From positions 2,705,482-2,769,481 of the forward strand of contig NZ_JH636049.1 of the NCBI RefSeq assembly GCF_000258175.1: 64,000 nt of DNA, written 5' to 3'. Of this stretch, positions 16,657 through 26,972 are shown in pieces. Within the stretch, counting starts at the first letter, position 1, and every line of letters starts with the position of its first letter. The stretch comes from Saccharomonospora xinjiangensis XJ-54. GTDB taxonomy: Bacteria; Actinomycetota; Actinomycetes; Mycobacteriales; Pseudonocardiaceae. The notes under the pieces are model-generated. The model had not been told where the DNA came from, did no database searches, and was given only the letters and a program-made list of their open reading frames with translations. The position numbers were made by a program, and so were the translations under genes.

Positions 16657-17484
16657 ATGGAAAGAACCGATACTTCCCGAGGCCGGTCCGAGGGTCCGGC
16701 CGGCCGCAGACGGTCCTCGCGCAGGATGCTGGCCCTCGCGGCCGCAGCCACGCTGACATTGCTGACCGCGGCCTGTGGCGGCGACAGCGGAAATTCGGCG
16801 GAAGCCGAGGGCGGTGGTCAGCAGGCAACCACACTCCCGGAAGCCACGACGTACGGGAAGGTGCCGAACGCGCCGAAGGACCCGGAACCGAACGCTCCGA
16901 CCGAAGGGGAGGTTCTGCACCCGACCCGCGAACTTCAGGTTCACGACGCGGTCGGAGGTACGCCGATCGCACGACTGCCCGTCAAGCAGATCTCCTCGCC
17001 GACGTGGGTGCCCGTCATCAAGCGCGAGGGAGACTGGGCGCAGATTCTGCTGCCGACCCGGCCCAACGGTGCGACCGGGTGGATCGACACGTCAGGTGAT
17101 GCGGTCGAGTCGGCCGAGAACGACTACCTGGTCAACGTCGATCTGAAATCGTTCAACCTCGAAATCCTCAAGGACGGCCAGCAGGTCGGCCAGTGGACGG
17201 TCGGGATCGGAGAGCCCGAATCCCCGACACCGACGGGACGCGCCTACATCATCGCCTCCATCGAGGAGACGGTGAACGACTACAGCCCGATCGTTCTCCC
17301 GCTGAGCTATCACTCGAACTCCCACGAGAGCTACGGCGGCGGCCCCGGCACGGTCGGCATCCACACCTGGCCGGACGACAGCTTCGTCGGCAAGGCCAAC
17401 AGTGACGGGTGCATCAGGGTGACGAAGGACGCCCTCGACGCGCTCGCCAAGCTCCCGCTCGGAACGATCGTCAACATCGTCTGA
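16657..17484 (+). CDS. L,D-transpeptidase lipoprotein (YkuD domain)
   Basis: A 275-residue envelope protein. A basic N terminus and hydrophobic helix end in a lipobox LLTAAC, with lipidated cysteine C40. After a Pro-rich spacer there is an SH3-like region (about residues 90-145, TPIARLPVKQISSPTWVPV). The YkuD catalytic domain (about 155-275) has H236 (GIHTWPDD) and the nucleophile C252 in SDGCIRV. Such enzymes form 3-3 peptidoglycan cross-links or attach proteins to peptidoglycan. AGGGA lies 9 bp upstream of the ATG. It is 70 bp upstream of a second secreted-protein gene that may be co-transcribed. Confidence 0.92.
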   Translation: MERTDTSRGRSEGPAGRRRSSRRMLALAAAATLTLLTAACGGDSGNSAEAEGGGQQATTLPEATTYGKVPNAPKDPEPNAPTEGEVLHPTRELQVHDAVGGTPIARLPVKQISSPTWVPVIKREGDWAQILLPTRPNGATGWIDTSGDAVESAENDYLVNVDLKSFNLEILKDGQQVGQWTVGIGEPESPTPTGRAYIIASIEETVNDYSPIVLPLSYHSNSHESYGGGPGTVGIHTWPDDSFVGKANSDGCIRVTKDALDALAKLPLGTIVNIV

Positions 17485-17554
17485 CTCGCGAGCGGGCTTA
17501 TCCAGGTAATCGCTGATCAGTACCCATCCCTTACCGCTCTAGAAAGGCAATTCC

Positions 17555-18340
17555 TTGTCGAAGAAGAGAACAGCCGCTCTCGGCGCAGGTGTCCTCTCGG
17601 CGCTCGTCGTGGGTGGCATCGCGTTCGCTCCCACCGCTGTCGCGGCGCCCGAGGACTCCGCATACGCTCTCGCGGCCGACGGCCTGGTCAACATCACCAA
17701 GGTGCCGCACGTGATCGGCGAGGGTAAGGACCACCTCGTGCACACCGACCTGCCCAGCGCGGCCAACCGCATCCTGCACGCCGGCGTGTTCAACTCGGCG
17801 GTGGAACAGGGCTACGCCAAGGCCAGCACCACCGACGTCGAGCTGGGACTTCCCGGAGTTCCGGCGATCGCCGTCGGACTGGTGACGGCCGAGTGTGACG
17901 ACCTCACGGGCTCCACGTCCGTCGCCGATCTGCGGATCGGTGGCCAGGAGATCGCGCTCGACCAGATCGGTCCGAACACGGAGATCATCCCCGACGCGCT
18001 CCAGGGCATCGCCCGCATCACGCTGAACAAGCAGACCGCGAACGACGACGGCTCCCTGACGGTCAGCGCCCTCTCCGTGGACCTCCTCGACGGAACGCAG
18101 ACCGTTGACCTGTCCACGGCCACCTGCACCGAGAAGCCCGAGGCTCCCGAGGAGCCGGAGGAGCCGACCGCGCCGCAGAAGCCGAGTGAGCAGCCCAGCG
18201 CACCGCCGTCGGACGACGACGGTGACAACGGTGGCGACGACGGGGACGACGGCGGTGAGCTGCCCGGCTCGACGCCGGACGAGCGCGGCAAGGCGCCGGT
18301 GCCGGTTCCGCAGCCCGGCCACCTCGACGTGACCGGCTGA
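17555..18340 (+). CDS. Secreted protein with acidic Pro-rich tail
   Basis: A 261-residue exported protein. A Sec signal peptide occupies residues 1-30 (AALGAGVLSALVVGGIAFAPTAVAA). Residues 31-190 form a beta-rich domain with a cysteine pair (AECDDL and ATCTEK), resembling the choice-of-anchor proteins common in Pseudonocardiaceae. The tail from about 190 is Glu/Pro then Asp/Gly-rich (DDDGDNGGDDGDDGGE), with no LPxTG motif or membrane anchor. The TTG start is supported by AGAAAGG 7 bp upstream. Being next to the L,D-transpeptidase suggests a cell-wall role, but function is unknown. Confidence 0.8.
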   Translation: MSKKRTAALGAGVLSALVVGGIAFAPTAVAAPEDSAYALAADGLVNITKVPHVIGEGKDHLVHTDLPSAANRILHAGVFNSAVEQGYAKASTTDVELGLPGVPAIAVGLVTAECDDLTGSTSVADLRIGGQEIALDQIGPNTEIIPDALQGIARITLNKQTANDDGSLTVSALSVDLLDGTQTVDLSTATCTEKPEAPEEPEEPTAPQKPSEQPSAPPSDDDGDNGGDDGDDGGELPGSTPDERGKAPVPVPQPGHLDVTG

Positions 18341-18373
18341 CCGATCCGGTAATCCGGCTCGCTGAGGTAGAAC

Positions 18374-18413
18374 AAGGGCGGCCTCCACCACGAGCAGGGT
18401 GGAGGCCGCCCTT
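18374..18413. terminator. 16-bp perfect-stem bidirectional terminator
   Basis: AAGGGCGGCCTCCACC pairs with its exact complement over an 8-base loop. It lies between the convergent secreted-protein and acs genes and can serve both. Confidence 0.88.
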
Positions 18414-18435
18414 CGTCATCCTCGGCGTCTCGGGG

Positions 18436-20436
<2,001 letters not shown>

Positions 20437-20667
20437 GGTGCCTCCTGGAATGCGAATGACGGCTTTACGCCCGCGGCGCCGGTAGCGACGTTAGTACCCC
20501 ATGTCACAAGGGTGCAGCCAGTGCGCGACGGCAGACAAGCGCCGGGGGACGAGTGGCTGACGAACGGCGGACGAGCGCTGCCGCTGGTCCGGGCTCGGGT
20601 GCTGCCGCAGGGGCGGCGACCGGGTGGGGCCGCCCCAGGTGCGGAGATCGATCTGCGGGTTGGAGAG

Positions 20668-20791
20668 TGGCGATCGAGCGCTGCCGCCGTGCGGCGAATC
20701 GGGTGCTGCCGCCGGTGCGGCGAATCGGGTGCTGCCGCCGGTGCGGCGAATCGGGTGCTGCCGCCGGGAGGCGGCGATCGAGCGCTGCCTA
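20668..20791. repeat. 26-bp tandem repeats upstream of the Fic-like gene
   Basis: Three perfect 26-bp copies lie at 20689-20714, 20715-20740 and 20741-20766 (core GGCGAATCGGGTGCTGCCG). Variant copies with GGCGATCGAGCGCTGCC flank them on both sides. They abut the start of the Fic-like gene, so they may affect its expression or its annotated start. Confidence 0.85.
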
Positions 20792-20802
20792 TGCTCAGCG
20801 GC

Positions 20803-21555
20803 ATGACCGACCCACTCGCACCGCTGATGGAACTCGGCGGTGTCGCCGAGGCCGCGAAGAGCGCGCAGGATGCCGTGTTCGCCGTGCACCGGCTTCCCGC
20901 CAACCTGCGGGGCGGCTCGGCCACAGCCGCGGAGGCGTCGGTGCGGGCCGCGCGGGCGTCCGCTGCGCTCGACGGTGCGAACCCGGATCTTCCGGAGGAC
21001 GGTTCGGTGACCGATCCCGTTCTCGCGGGTTCGCTGCGGGTGGCCGAGGCCACCGAGTCGCTGCTGCCGACGTGGCGCCGTGCCCCGCTCCAGGTGCTGG
21101 CGCGCCTGCACGTGCTGGCCGCGGCGGACCTGACCGACGACCCTGACGCCCTCGGCAGGCCACGTCCGGACGACGGCGCAGAGGACACCGGGCCGATCGC
21201 GCGGCGGTTGGAGCTGCTCGCGCAGTTGGTCACCGGAGCCACCTCCGTGCCTGGGCCGGTGCTCACGGCGGTGGTGCACGGGGAGTTGCTCACGCTGCGG
21301 CCGTTCGGTTCGGCTGACGGCGTGCTCGCGCGGGCGGCCGCCCGGTTGTCGATGATCGCCACGGGGCTCGACCCGAAGGCGTTGACTGTTCCTGAGGTGG
21401 CGTGTTTCCGCAGGCAGAAGCGATACGAGGAAGCCGCGAAGGCATTCGCCTCCGGTGAACCCGACGGCGTACGGCAGTGGCTGCTCTTCTGCTGCGAATC
21501 TTTCGAGGCGGGTGCCAGGGAGGCGAAGAGCATCGCCGACGCCGCCACCCCCTGA
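20803..21555 (+). CDS. Degenerate Fic-domain protein
   Basis: A 250-residue protein with the layout of the short actinobacterial Fic-domain group. An inhibitory-motif-like ASAALDGANP lies near residue 55. The segment at about 165-185, VHGELLTLRPFGSADGVLARA, aligns with the catalytic Fic motif HPFx(D/E)GNGRxxR. The catalytic His is Arg (RPF) and GNGR reads ADGV, so AMP transfer is unlikely. The start is probably the ATG at 20803; the in-frame ATG at 20791 is an alternative inside the repeat region. There are no transmembrane segments. Orthologues sit near acs in other actinomycetes, often annotated as oxidoreductase without evidence. Confidence 0.7.
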   Translation: MTDPLAPLMELGGVAEAAKSAQDAVFAVHRLPANLRGGSATAAEASVRAARASAALDGANPDLPEDGSVTDPVLAGSLRVAEATESLLPTWRRAPLQVLARLHVLAAADLTDDPDALGRPRPDDGAEDTGPIARRLELLAQLVTGATSVPGPVLTAVVHGELLTLRPFGSADGVLARAAARLSMIATGLDPKALTVPEVACFRRQKRYEEAAKAFASGEPDGVRQWLLFCCESFEAGAREAKSIADAATP

Positions 21556-21560
21556 CGCCG

Positions 21561-21623
21561 TGTCCGCACTTCCCGTACGCGTGTCCGCACTTCCTGTACG
21601 AGTGCCTGCACTTCCCGTACGGC
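21561..21623 (-). repeat. Three 21-bp repeats related to those near 50.4 kb
   Basis: Three imperfect direct copies (21561-21581, 21582-21602, 21603-21623) of a 21-bp unit with core TGTCCGCACTTCCCGTACG. The unit is the reverse complement of the repeat at 50401-50580, apart from one or two bases per copy. They directly follow the Fic-like stop codon. Confidence 0.85.
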
Positions 21624-21782
21624 TGTCCATGTAATCGATCACCAGCGATGTCACCGTCGCAGCCCTCACGACGCTGTAGGGGCCGCTGGTGGGTGTCGCG
21701 GGCTCGTGCGCAGCGGTGACGATCGAGGGCGCGACGTGGCTCGCCACGCCGCTGTTGCCCCCGTGGCACTCGGCCGACGCGG

Positions 21783-22709
21783 TTACGACGCCTGCGCCCG
21801 CACGGCGGCCAGTGCTGCCCTGACATGACCGTCGGCCGCGTGCAGGGCGTGGACCGCTCTCTCGACCTCGACGTCACCGAGCAACTGCACGAGTGCCACC
21901 TTCAGGTCGCCGTCCGCCTTGGTCAGGGCCTCGCTGCACTCGTGATCGCCGAGTCCGGTCGCCTCCCGGAGGATGCGGATCGTGCGCCCTCGCAGTTTCG
22001 CGTTGGTCGCCCGCACGCTCACCATGAGGTTCGAATACGTCCTGCCGAGCTTGACCATCGTCGCGGTCGAGAACGCCGTCAGAACCAGCTTCTGCGCTGT
22101 TCCCGCCTTCATCCTGGTGGAACCCGCGATGACCTCGGGGCCGGTGTCCACGACGATCCGCACGTCGATGCCTTCGAATCGCGGCGCCTCGGGATTGCAC
22201 GACACCAGCGCGGTGGTGGCGCCGAGCCGGTTGGCCTCCCGCAGAGCGCCGATCACGTAGGGGGTGCGGCCCGACGCCGTCAGCCCGAGGACGAAGTCGC
22301 CGGCCGACACGCTCTCCCGCAACTCGGCCGCGCCTGCTTCGTCGTCGTCCTCCGCGTTCTCGACAGCGGCCCTCAGCGCTTCCTGACCACCGGCGTGGTG
22401 GGCGACAAACCAGTCGGACGGCACGTTGTAGGTGGGCACGAGTTCGGCGGCGTCGAGCACAGCGAGCCTGCCCGAGGTACCCGCGCCGACGTAGTGCACG
22501 CGGTGTCCTTCGCGCAGCGAGTTCGTGGCCGCGTCCACCGCTTTCACCAGTTCCGGAAGTACCTGGCGCACGGCACCGGGGACGGAATGGTCCTCGGTGT
22601 TGATGGTGGCCAGGATGTCGGTGGTTGACATCCTGTCGATGTCGGTCGTGTTCGGGTTGCGCCGCTCAGTCGGCGACTCGACGTGCACGACCTGCGGTGA
22701 AACGGTCAT
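21783..22709 (-). CDS. murQ: N-acetylmuramic acid 6-phosphate etherase
   Basis: A 308-residue enzyme that cleaves the lactyl ether of MurNAc-6-phosphate to GlcNAc-6-phosphate and D-lactate. It has the SIS-domain signature YVGAGTSGRLAVLDAAE and the conserved VIAGSTRMKAGTAQK. The acid/base glutamates are expected in LDAAELVPTY and ENAEDDDEAG. The C-terminal UBA-like helices (ATGLGDHECSEAL) are present, giving full length. It lies 56 bp downstream of the RpiR-type regulator on the same strand and is the last gene of the muropeptide recycling cluster. Confidence 0.95.
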   Translation of the reverse strand: MTVSPQVVHVESPTERRNPNTTDIDRMSTTDILATINTEDHSVPGAVRQVLPELVKAVDAATNSLREGHRVHYVGAGTSGRLAVLDAAELVPTYNVPSDWFVAHHAGGQEALRAAVENAEDDDEAGAAELRESVSAGDFVLGLTASGRTPYVIGALREANRLGATTALVSCNPEAPRFEGIDVRIVVDTGPEVIAGSTRMKAGTAQKLVLTAFSTATMVKLGRTYSNLMVSVRATNAKLRGRTIRILREATGLGDHECSEALTKADGDLKVALVQLLGDVEVERAVHALHAADGHVRAALAAVRAQAS

Positions 22710-22765
22710 CTGGGCCCTCACTCCTGTTCGGCTGGCCTGCGCGCGGCGGGTGGCGCAGGCCGGGT

Positions 22766-23734
22766 TCACTGCTCCCGCGTGGCGCGCCGCCTCCCGTCGG
22801 GGCGGATGCCGAGGCGGTGTCCTTCGACGGCGTCCCGTGTCGCGTCCAGGGCAGCCATCGCCGTGTCGAGGTGTCGCTGGGCCACGCCGATGAACAAGCA
22901 GTCGATCACCGTCAGCTGGGCGATCCGGCTCGCGGTGGCGCCCGAGCGGAAGGTCGTCTCGCGTGCGGCGGTGGTCAGCACGTGATCGGCGACCGACGTG
23001 ATGGGCGAACGCGGGAAGTTGGTGATGGCCACGGTGGTGGCACCGTGTTCCTTCGCGACGCGCAGTGCCTCCACGGTGTCGGTGGTGGCGCCGGAGTGCG
23101 AGATGGCGACGGCCACGTCTCCCTCGCCGAGCACTGCCGCGGAGGTCAACATGATGTGCGTGTCGGACCAGGCGAAGCACACCCTGCCGATCCGGTGCAT
23201 CTTCTGCTGAAGGTCGGCGGCGACGAAGGCGCTCGCGCCGACGCCGTAGACATCGACCCTGCCTGCCGAGGCGACGAGTTCGGTGACACGGGTCAGCTCG
23301 GCGATGTCGAGCTGCTCGGCGGTTTCCTCGACGGCTCTCGCGTCGGCGAAACCGACCTTGCTCACCACCGAGGCGAGGTCGTCCTCCGCGGTGATGTCAC
23401 CTCCGAGCTCACGCGAGGACCTGGCCTCGGTGCGCGCGGTGTCGGCTGCGAGGGCAATGCGCAACTGAGGGTAGCCACCGACACCGATGGCCTTGCAGAA
23501 CCGGGTGACGGTGGTTTCGCTGGTCTTGGCGGCCAGTGCCACCTCGGTGATGCTTCGCCGTGCGACGGAGGAAGGGTCGTCGAGCACGACTTTCGCGACC
23601 CGCTGTTCGGCACGGGCCAGCCCGGGCAGTAGAGAGCGGATGCGCACCAGAGGACTGGTTTCCTGCTCGGTGACCGGCGCGGTGTCTTTCACGTCCGGAT
23701 CGCTTTCCGTGGGAAACTTACTAACACCAGGCAT
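22766..23734 (-). CDS. RpiR/MurR-family transcriptional regulator
   Basis: A 322-residue regulator. The N-terminal HTH_6 domain (about residues 30-105) contains ARRSITEVALAAKTSETTVTRFCKAIGVGGYPQLR. The C-terminal SIS sugar-phosphate-binding domain (about 150-290) contains GVGASAFVAADLQQKMHRIG and ISHSGATTDTVEAL. Such regulators respond to MurNAc-6-P or GlcNAc-6-P. The start is the ATG at 23734; the frame stays open 13 codons upstream without a Shine-Dalgarno. An AT-rich CATATATG overlaps the start and may be part of a promoter for a leaderless mRNA. Position beside murQ points to control of this cluster. Confidence 0.9.
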   Translation of the reverse strand: MPGVSKFPTESDPDVKDTAPVTEQETSPLVRIRSLLPGLARAEQRVAKVVLDDPSSVARRSITEVALAAKTSETTVTRFCKAIGVGGYPQLRIALAADTARTEARSSRELGGDITAEDDLASVVSKVGFADARAVEETAEQLDIAELTRVTELVASAGRVDVYGVGASAFVAADLQQKMHRIGRVCFAWSDTHIMLTSAAVLGEGDVAVAISHSGATTDTVEALRVAKEHGATTVAITNFPRSPITSVADHVLTTAARETTFRSGATASRIAQLTVIDCLFIGVAQRHLDTAMAALDATRDAVEGHRLGIRPDGRRRATREQ

Positions 23735-23840
23735 ATATGACAAGGTTACCCGCACCTTCCCGAGAGATCGCAACCCGCGCGAACCACAGAGCGGGCTTCG
23801 GTGAGTGGTTGCTCGGAAAGTCGCTGGTCAACACGCCGGT

Positions 23841-23860
23841 GTTAACCCGAATTGGCTAAC
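23841..23860. promoter_or_regulatory. Palindrome upstream of the murR-like gene
   Basis: GTTA-A-CC-CGAATT-GG-C-TAAC has matching outer (GTTA/TAAC) and inner (CC/GG) arms. It lies about 105 bp upstream of the regulator start, between it and the amiE-like stop. It is a candidate autoregulatory operator. Confidence 0.45.
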
Positions 23861-23873
23861 GAGTTGGCAACGT

Positions 23874-25631
23874 TCAGCGGTGTGTCAGCGTGAACCCCCG
23901 CGCGTCGAGCTTTTCGGGGTGACGTTCACCGTCCAGAAGTGTGCCTTCCACGCCCCGCACCTGGATAGCGTCCACCAGCACACCACGGGCGGTGTAGCTC
24001 CCGTCTGTCGTGAATCGCCAACGAAGCGTGACATTCTCGGCTTCGGAGATCTCCGCCCGCACCCGCCACCACGCGCGGTGTTCGGTGCCGGACAGTCCGT
24101 CCACCGCGTCCTTCGGCGCGCCGACGCCGCGCGCCCTCATCCGCACCGCCGACCACGTGCGGCCCCCATCGGTGGACACTTCGAGCACGAGCCGGTCGCT
24201 GGTCTCGCTGTTGACGAAGGCCGCGAAGGACACCCTGGCCTCCCGGCCGCGCGCGTCGAGTTCCGGAGTCGTCAGCGTGGTGGTCACACCGTTACCGGGG
24301 GAGCTGGACCACGCCCGCGAGCCCTGCGCGGGCCGGACGGCGAGCGCGCGGGCGAGTCCGGTGGCCCACGCCTGCCGGGCAGCGTTGATCGAACCCCATG
24401 ATCGCGAGGGATGGACCCGGTTGGTGAGCAGCACCGCGATCGACCTCGACTGGCGGTCGATCACCAGAGAGGTGCCGGTGTAGCCCGTGTGCCCCGCCGT
24501 GGACGGCGAGGTCAAACCGCCCATGTACCAGATCTGGTCGAGTTCGAAGCCGAGCCCGTGCGAGTCGCCGGGGAACTCGATGTTGTAGTTCGTGAAGAGC
24601 TGCAACACCGTGCTCGGGCGGAGGATGCGCTCGCCACCATACGCGCCGCCGTTCAGCAGTGCCTGTGCCAGCACCCCGAGATCGCTCGCGGTGGAGAACA
24701 ACCCGGCGTGCCCGGCGACACCGCCCAGCGCCCACGCGTTCTCGTCGTGCACCTCGCCACGGATCAGGCCACGCGGAGGAGTCACCTGGAACTCCGTCGC
24801 CGCGATGCGGTCGAGCTTCTTCTCCGGCGGGTTGAACTCGGTGTCGGTCATGCCGAGCGGCTCGGTGATGCGCTTGGCGATCACCTCGTCCAGAGGGTCA
24901 CCGGTCGTGCGCTCGACAAGGAGTCCGAGGGTGATGAGGTTGAGGTCGGAGTAGGTGTACGTGGTGCCGGGCTCGTTCTGGGGGGCGACGTCGAGAACGG
25001 CCTTGATCCGCGACTGCCGGTCGGGCCAGTCGCGCCACAGGAACAGCGAGGGCTCCAGACCCGAGGTGTGGGTGAGCAGCTGCTCGACGGTGATCTCTCG
25101 CTTGCCGTTCACCCCGAACTCGGGCAGGTATTCGGCCACAGGGCTTTCGAGGTTCACCGTGCCGCGTTCCACGAGCTGCATCACGGCGATCGCGGTGAAG
25201 AGCTTGGTCACCGACGCGATATCGAAGATCGTGTCCGGCCGCATGGGAACCTGTTCCTCGGCAGGCAGTTCGGCTCCGGAACCGTCCGCGTAGCGCAGCG
25301 CGCTGCCCACCGCGTAGGTGTCAACGACCTTGCCCTCATGGGCGAGCAGGCCGACAGCTCCCGCGAAGAGCGGGTGCCCGTTCACGTAGTCCGGCTCGGT
25401 CATCCGAGCCAGCAGGCGCCTCGAGGACCCCAGCGGGCTGGGGTCGAGCCCCACGTCCTCCGGGTCGGCGGGTTCCAGGACTGTCGATGCTGGCGCGAAA
25501 CCACGCTGCGGCTGGTCGAACCGGCCGGAGCTCGCCGTCACTGCGGCCATCGCGGTCGCTCCCGTCACCACGAGGATCGCGAAGAGAGCCGCGATCCTCG
25601 ACACCCTCGACACTGTGGTCTTCGCGCGCAT
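23874..25631 (-). CDS. Secreted serine hydrolase, AmiE-like (class C beta-lactamase fold)
   Basis: A 585-residue exported enzyme with a signal peptide at residues 1-30. The S12 beta-lactamase-fold domain spans about 45-425. Catalytic S140-x-x-K143 is in FDIASVTKLF, the second-box tyrosine is in YTYSDLN, and the third box is HTGYTG. A beta-sandwich extension of about 140 residues (from about 440, GVTTTLTTPELDARGREARVSF) may bind wall polymer. In Bacillus subtilis the matching gene next to nagZ and namZ is amiE (ybbE), an N-acetylmuramyl-L-alanine amidase that removes the stem peptide. I assign that role by context. It lies 51 bp after namZ. Confidence 0.82.
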   Translation of the reverse strand: MRAKTTVSRVSRIAALFAILVVTGATAMAAVTASSGRFDQPQRGFAPASTVLEPADPEDVGLDPSPLGSSRRLLARMTEPDYVNGHPLFAGAVGLLAHEGKVVDTYAVGSALRYADGSGAELPAEEQVPMRPDTIFDIASVTKLFTAIAVMQLVERGTVNLESPVAEYLPEFGVNGKREITVEQLLTHTSGLEPSLFLWRDWPDRQSRIKAVLDVAPQNEPGTTYTYSDLNLITLGLLVERTTGDPLDEVIAKRITEPLGMTDTEFNPPEKKLDRIAATEFQVTPPRGLIRGEVHDENAWALGGVAGHAGLFSTASDLGVLAQALLNGGAYGGERILRPSTVLQLFTNYNIEFPGDSHGLGFELDQIWYMGGLTSPSTAGHTGYTGTSLVIDRQSRSIAVLLTNRVHPSRSWGSINAARQAWATGLARALAVRPAQGSRAWSSSPGNGVTTTLTTPELDARGREARVSFAAFVNSETSDRLVLEVSTDGGRTWSAVRMRARGVGAPKDAVDGLSGTEHRAWWRVRAEISEAENVTLRWRFTTDGSYTARGVLVDAIQVRGVEGTLLDGERHPEKLDARGFTLTHR

Positions 25632-25682
25632 CGCGTCGCTTCACCTCACCTTGTCACGGCGCACCGGCGTCGGCGCGGGATT

Positions 25683-26972
25683 TCACCGGTAGAGCAGGTA
25701 GGGCTGCCGTTGCCGGTCGAACGCGGCAAGCTCGTCGTGCCACGACGCCACGATGTCGCCTGTCGTCGCTCCCGCGTCCACCATCGTGCGGAACCGGTCG
25801 GAGCCGGTCAGTTTGTCGATGAAGTTGTCCCTGCGCCAGCCGAAGAGCCCGGGGTAGAGCTGTCGCGCGGTCACGATGAGATCGACACCGGTGCGGATGG
25901 GATCGAAGCGGTGTGGATCGGTGACGGTCAGCTGGAGCCCGCCGCAGGTCTCACCGGCGAACTTGCCGAACGTCGGAACGTAGTAGCACTCGCGGAACAC
26001 CACCCCTGGCAGGTCGTGCGACGAGACCTCCTCACGCCAGCGCCAGTCAACTCCCGGCGCGCCGAGAATCTCGAACGGGCGGGTCGTGCCCCTCCCTTCC
26101 GAGAACACCGTGCCTTCGAAGAGGCACGTCCCGGGGTAGGCGAGGGCGGTGTCCGGCGTCGGCATGTTCGGTGAGGGTGGTGTCCACAGCAGGCCCGTTT
26201 CGGCGAACACCTGCCTTCGATGCCAGCCCCGCATGGTGACGACATCGAGTGAGCCGAGTTCGACGCCGTCGCCGGGGAGCAGTTCGGCGGCGAAGAACCG
26301 CGCGAGCTCACCCACCGTCATGCCATGCTGCTGCACGATCGGCTTCAGCCCGACACCCGAGCTGTACGCGGGGTCGAGCATCGGCCCGTACGCCTTGCCT
26401 CCCACCGGGTTCGGCCGGTCGAGCACGACGAACTGCGCGCCGATCCGCGCCGAGGCCACCATCGCCCGGTACATCGACCAGATGTAGGTGTAGAAACGCG
26501 CTCCCACGTCGGCGATGTCGAACACCACCGTGTCCACCCCCGCCTTGCGGAGCAGTTCCGTGAGTTTGTCCGTGCCGACGCCGTAGATGTCGTACACGGG
26601 CACGCTGGTGCGCGGATCGGTGTAGTCGCCTTCGGAGCCGCCTGCCTGCGCGCTGCCACGGAATCCGTGTTCGGGGCCGAAAACGGCCACCGGGACGACC
26701 CCGGCCGCGACCAGCGAATCCACGATGTGCGCCTGGCCGGTCAGGACGCCGGTGGGGTTGGACAGCACGCCGACGCGGCGGCCTGCGAGGCGGCGCCAGC
26801 CGTCGGCGGCGAGCCGGTCGGCTCCCGGCGTCACCCTCGCCCCGCCACGCGCCTGCCCTGCGAGTGGTGAGGCAGGACCGGTGACGGCTGCGCCCGCAGA
26901 GGTCGCGGCGGTTGCCAGGAGCGAGCCGGCGAGCGCGCCGGTGGACAGGAACCTGCGCCTGTTCACGGTCAT
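25683..26972 (-). CDS. namZ: Exo-beta-N-acetylmuramidase (DUF1343)
   Basis: A 429-residue DUF1343 protein (glycoside hydrolase family 171). NamZ of B. subtilis releases MurNAc from non-reducing ends of peptidoglycan fragments. A twin-arginine signal (NRRRFLSTGALAGSLLATAATSAGA) shows export by Tat. Conserved parts include GVLSNPTGV, FGPEHGFRG near residue 100, FDIADVGARFYTYIW and LDRPNPVGG. The ATG overlaps the nagZ stop by 4 bp (ATGA), so the two are translationally coupled. The enzymes are complementary: NagZ removes GlcNAc and NamZ removes the exposed MurNAc. Confidence 0.93.
   Translation of the reverse strand: MTVNRRRFLSTGALAGSLLATAATSAGAAVTGPASPLAGQARGGARVTPGADRLAADGWRRLAGRRVGVLSNPTGVLTGQAHIVDSLVAAGVVPVAVFGPEHGFRGSAQAGGSEGDYTDPRTSVPVYDIYGVGTDKLTELLRKAGVDTVVFDIADVGARFYTYIWSMYRAMVASARIGAQFVVLDRPNPVGGKAYGPMLDPAYSSGVGLKPIVQQHGMTVGELARFFAAELLPGDGVELGSLDVVTMRGWHRRQVFAETGLLWTPPSPNMPTPDTALAYPGTCLFEGTVFSEGRGTTRPFEILGAPGVDWRWREEVSSHDLPGVVFRECYYVPTFGKFAGETCGGLQLTVTDPHRFDPIRTGVDLIVTARQLYPGLFGWRRDNFIDKLTGSDRFRTMVDAGATTGDIVASWHDELAAFDRQRQPYLLYR

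Noticed and set aside
20437..20520. Crp binding site upstream of acs
   Set aside because: Only a single TGTGAC half-site is present on the minus strand near 20500, without a matching second half.
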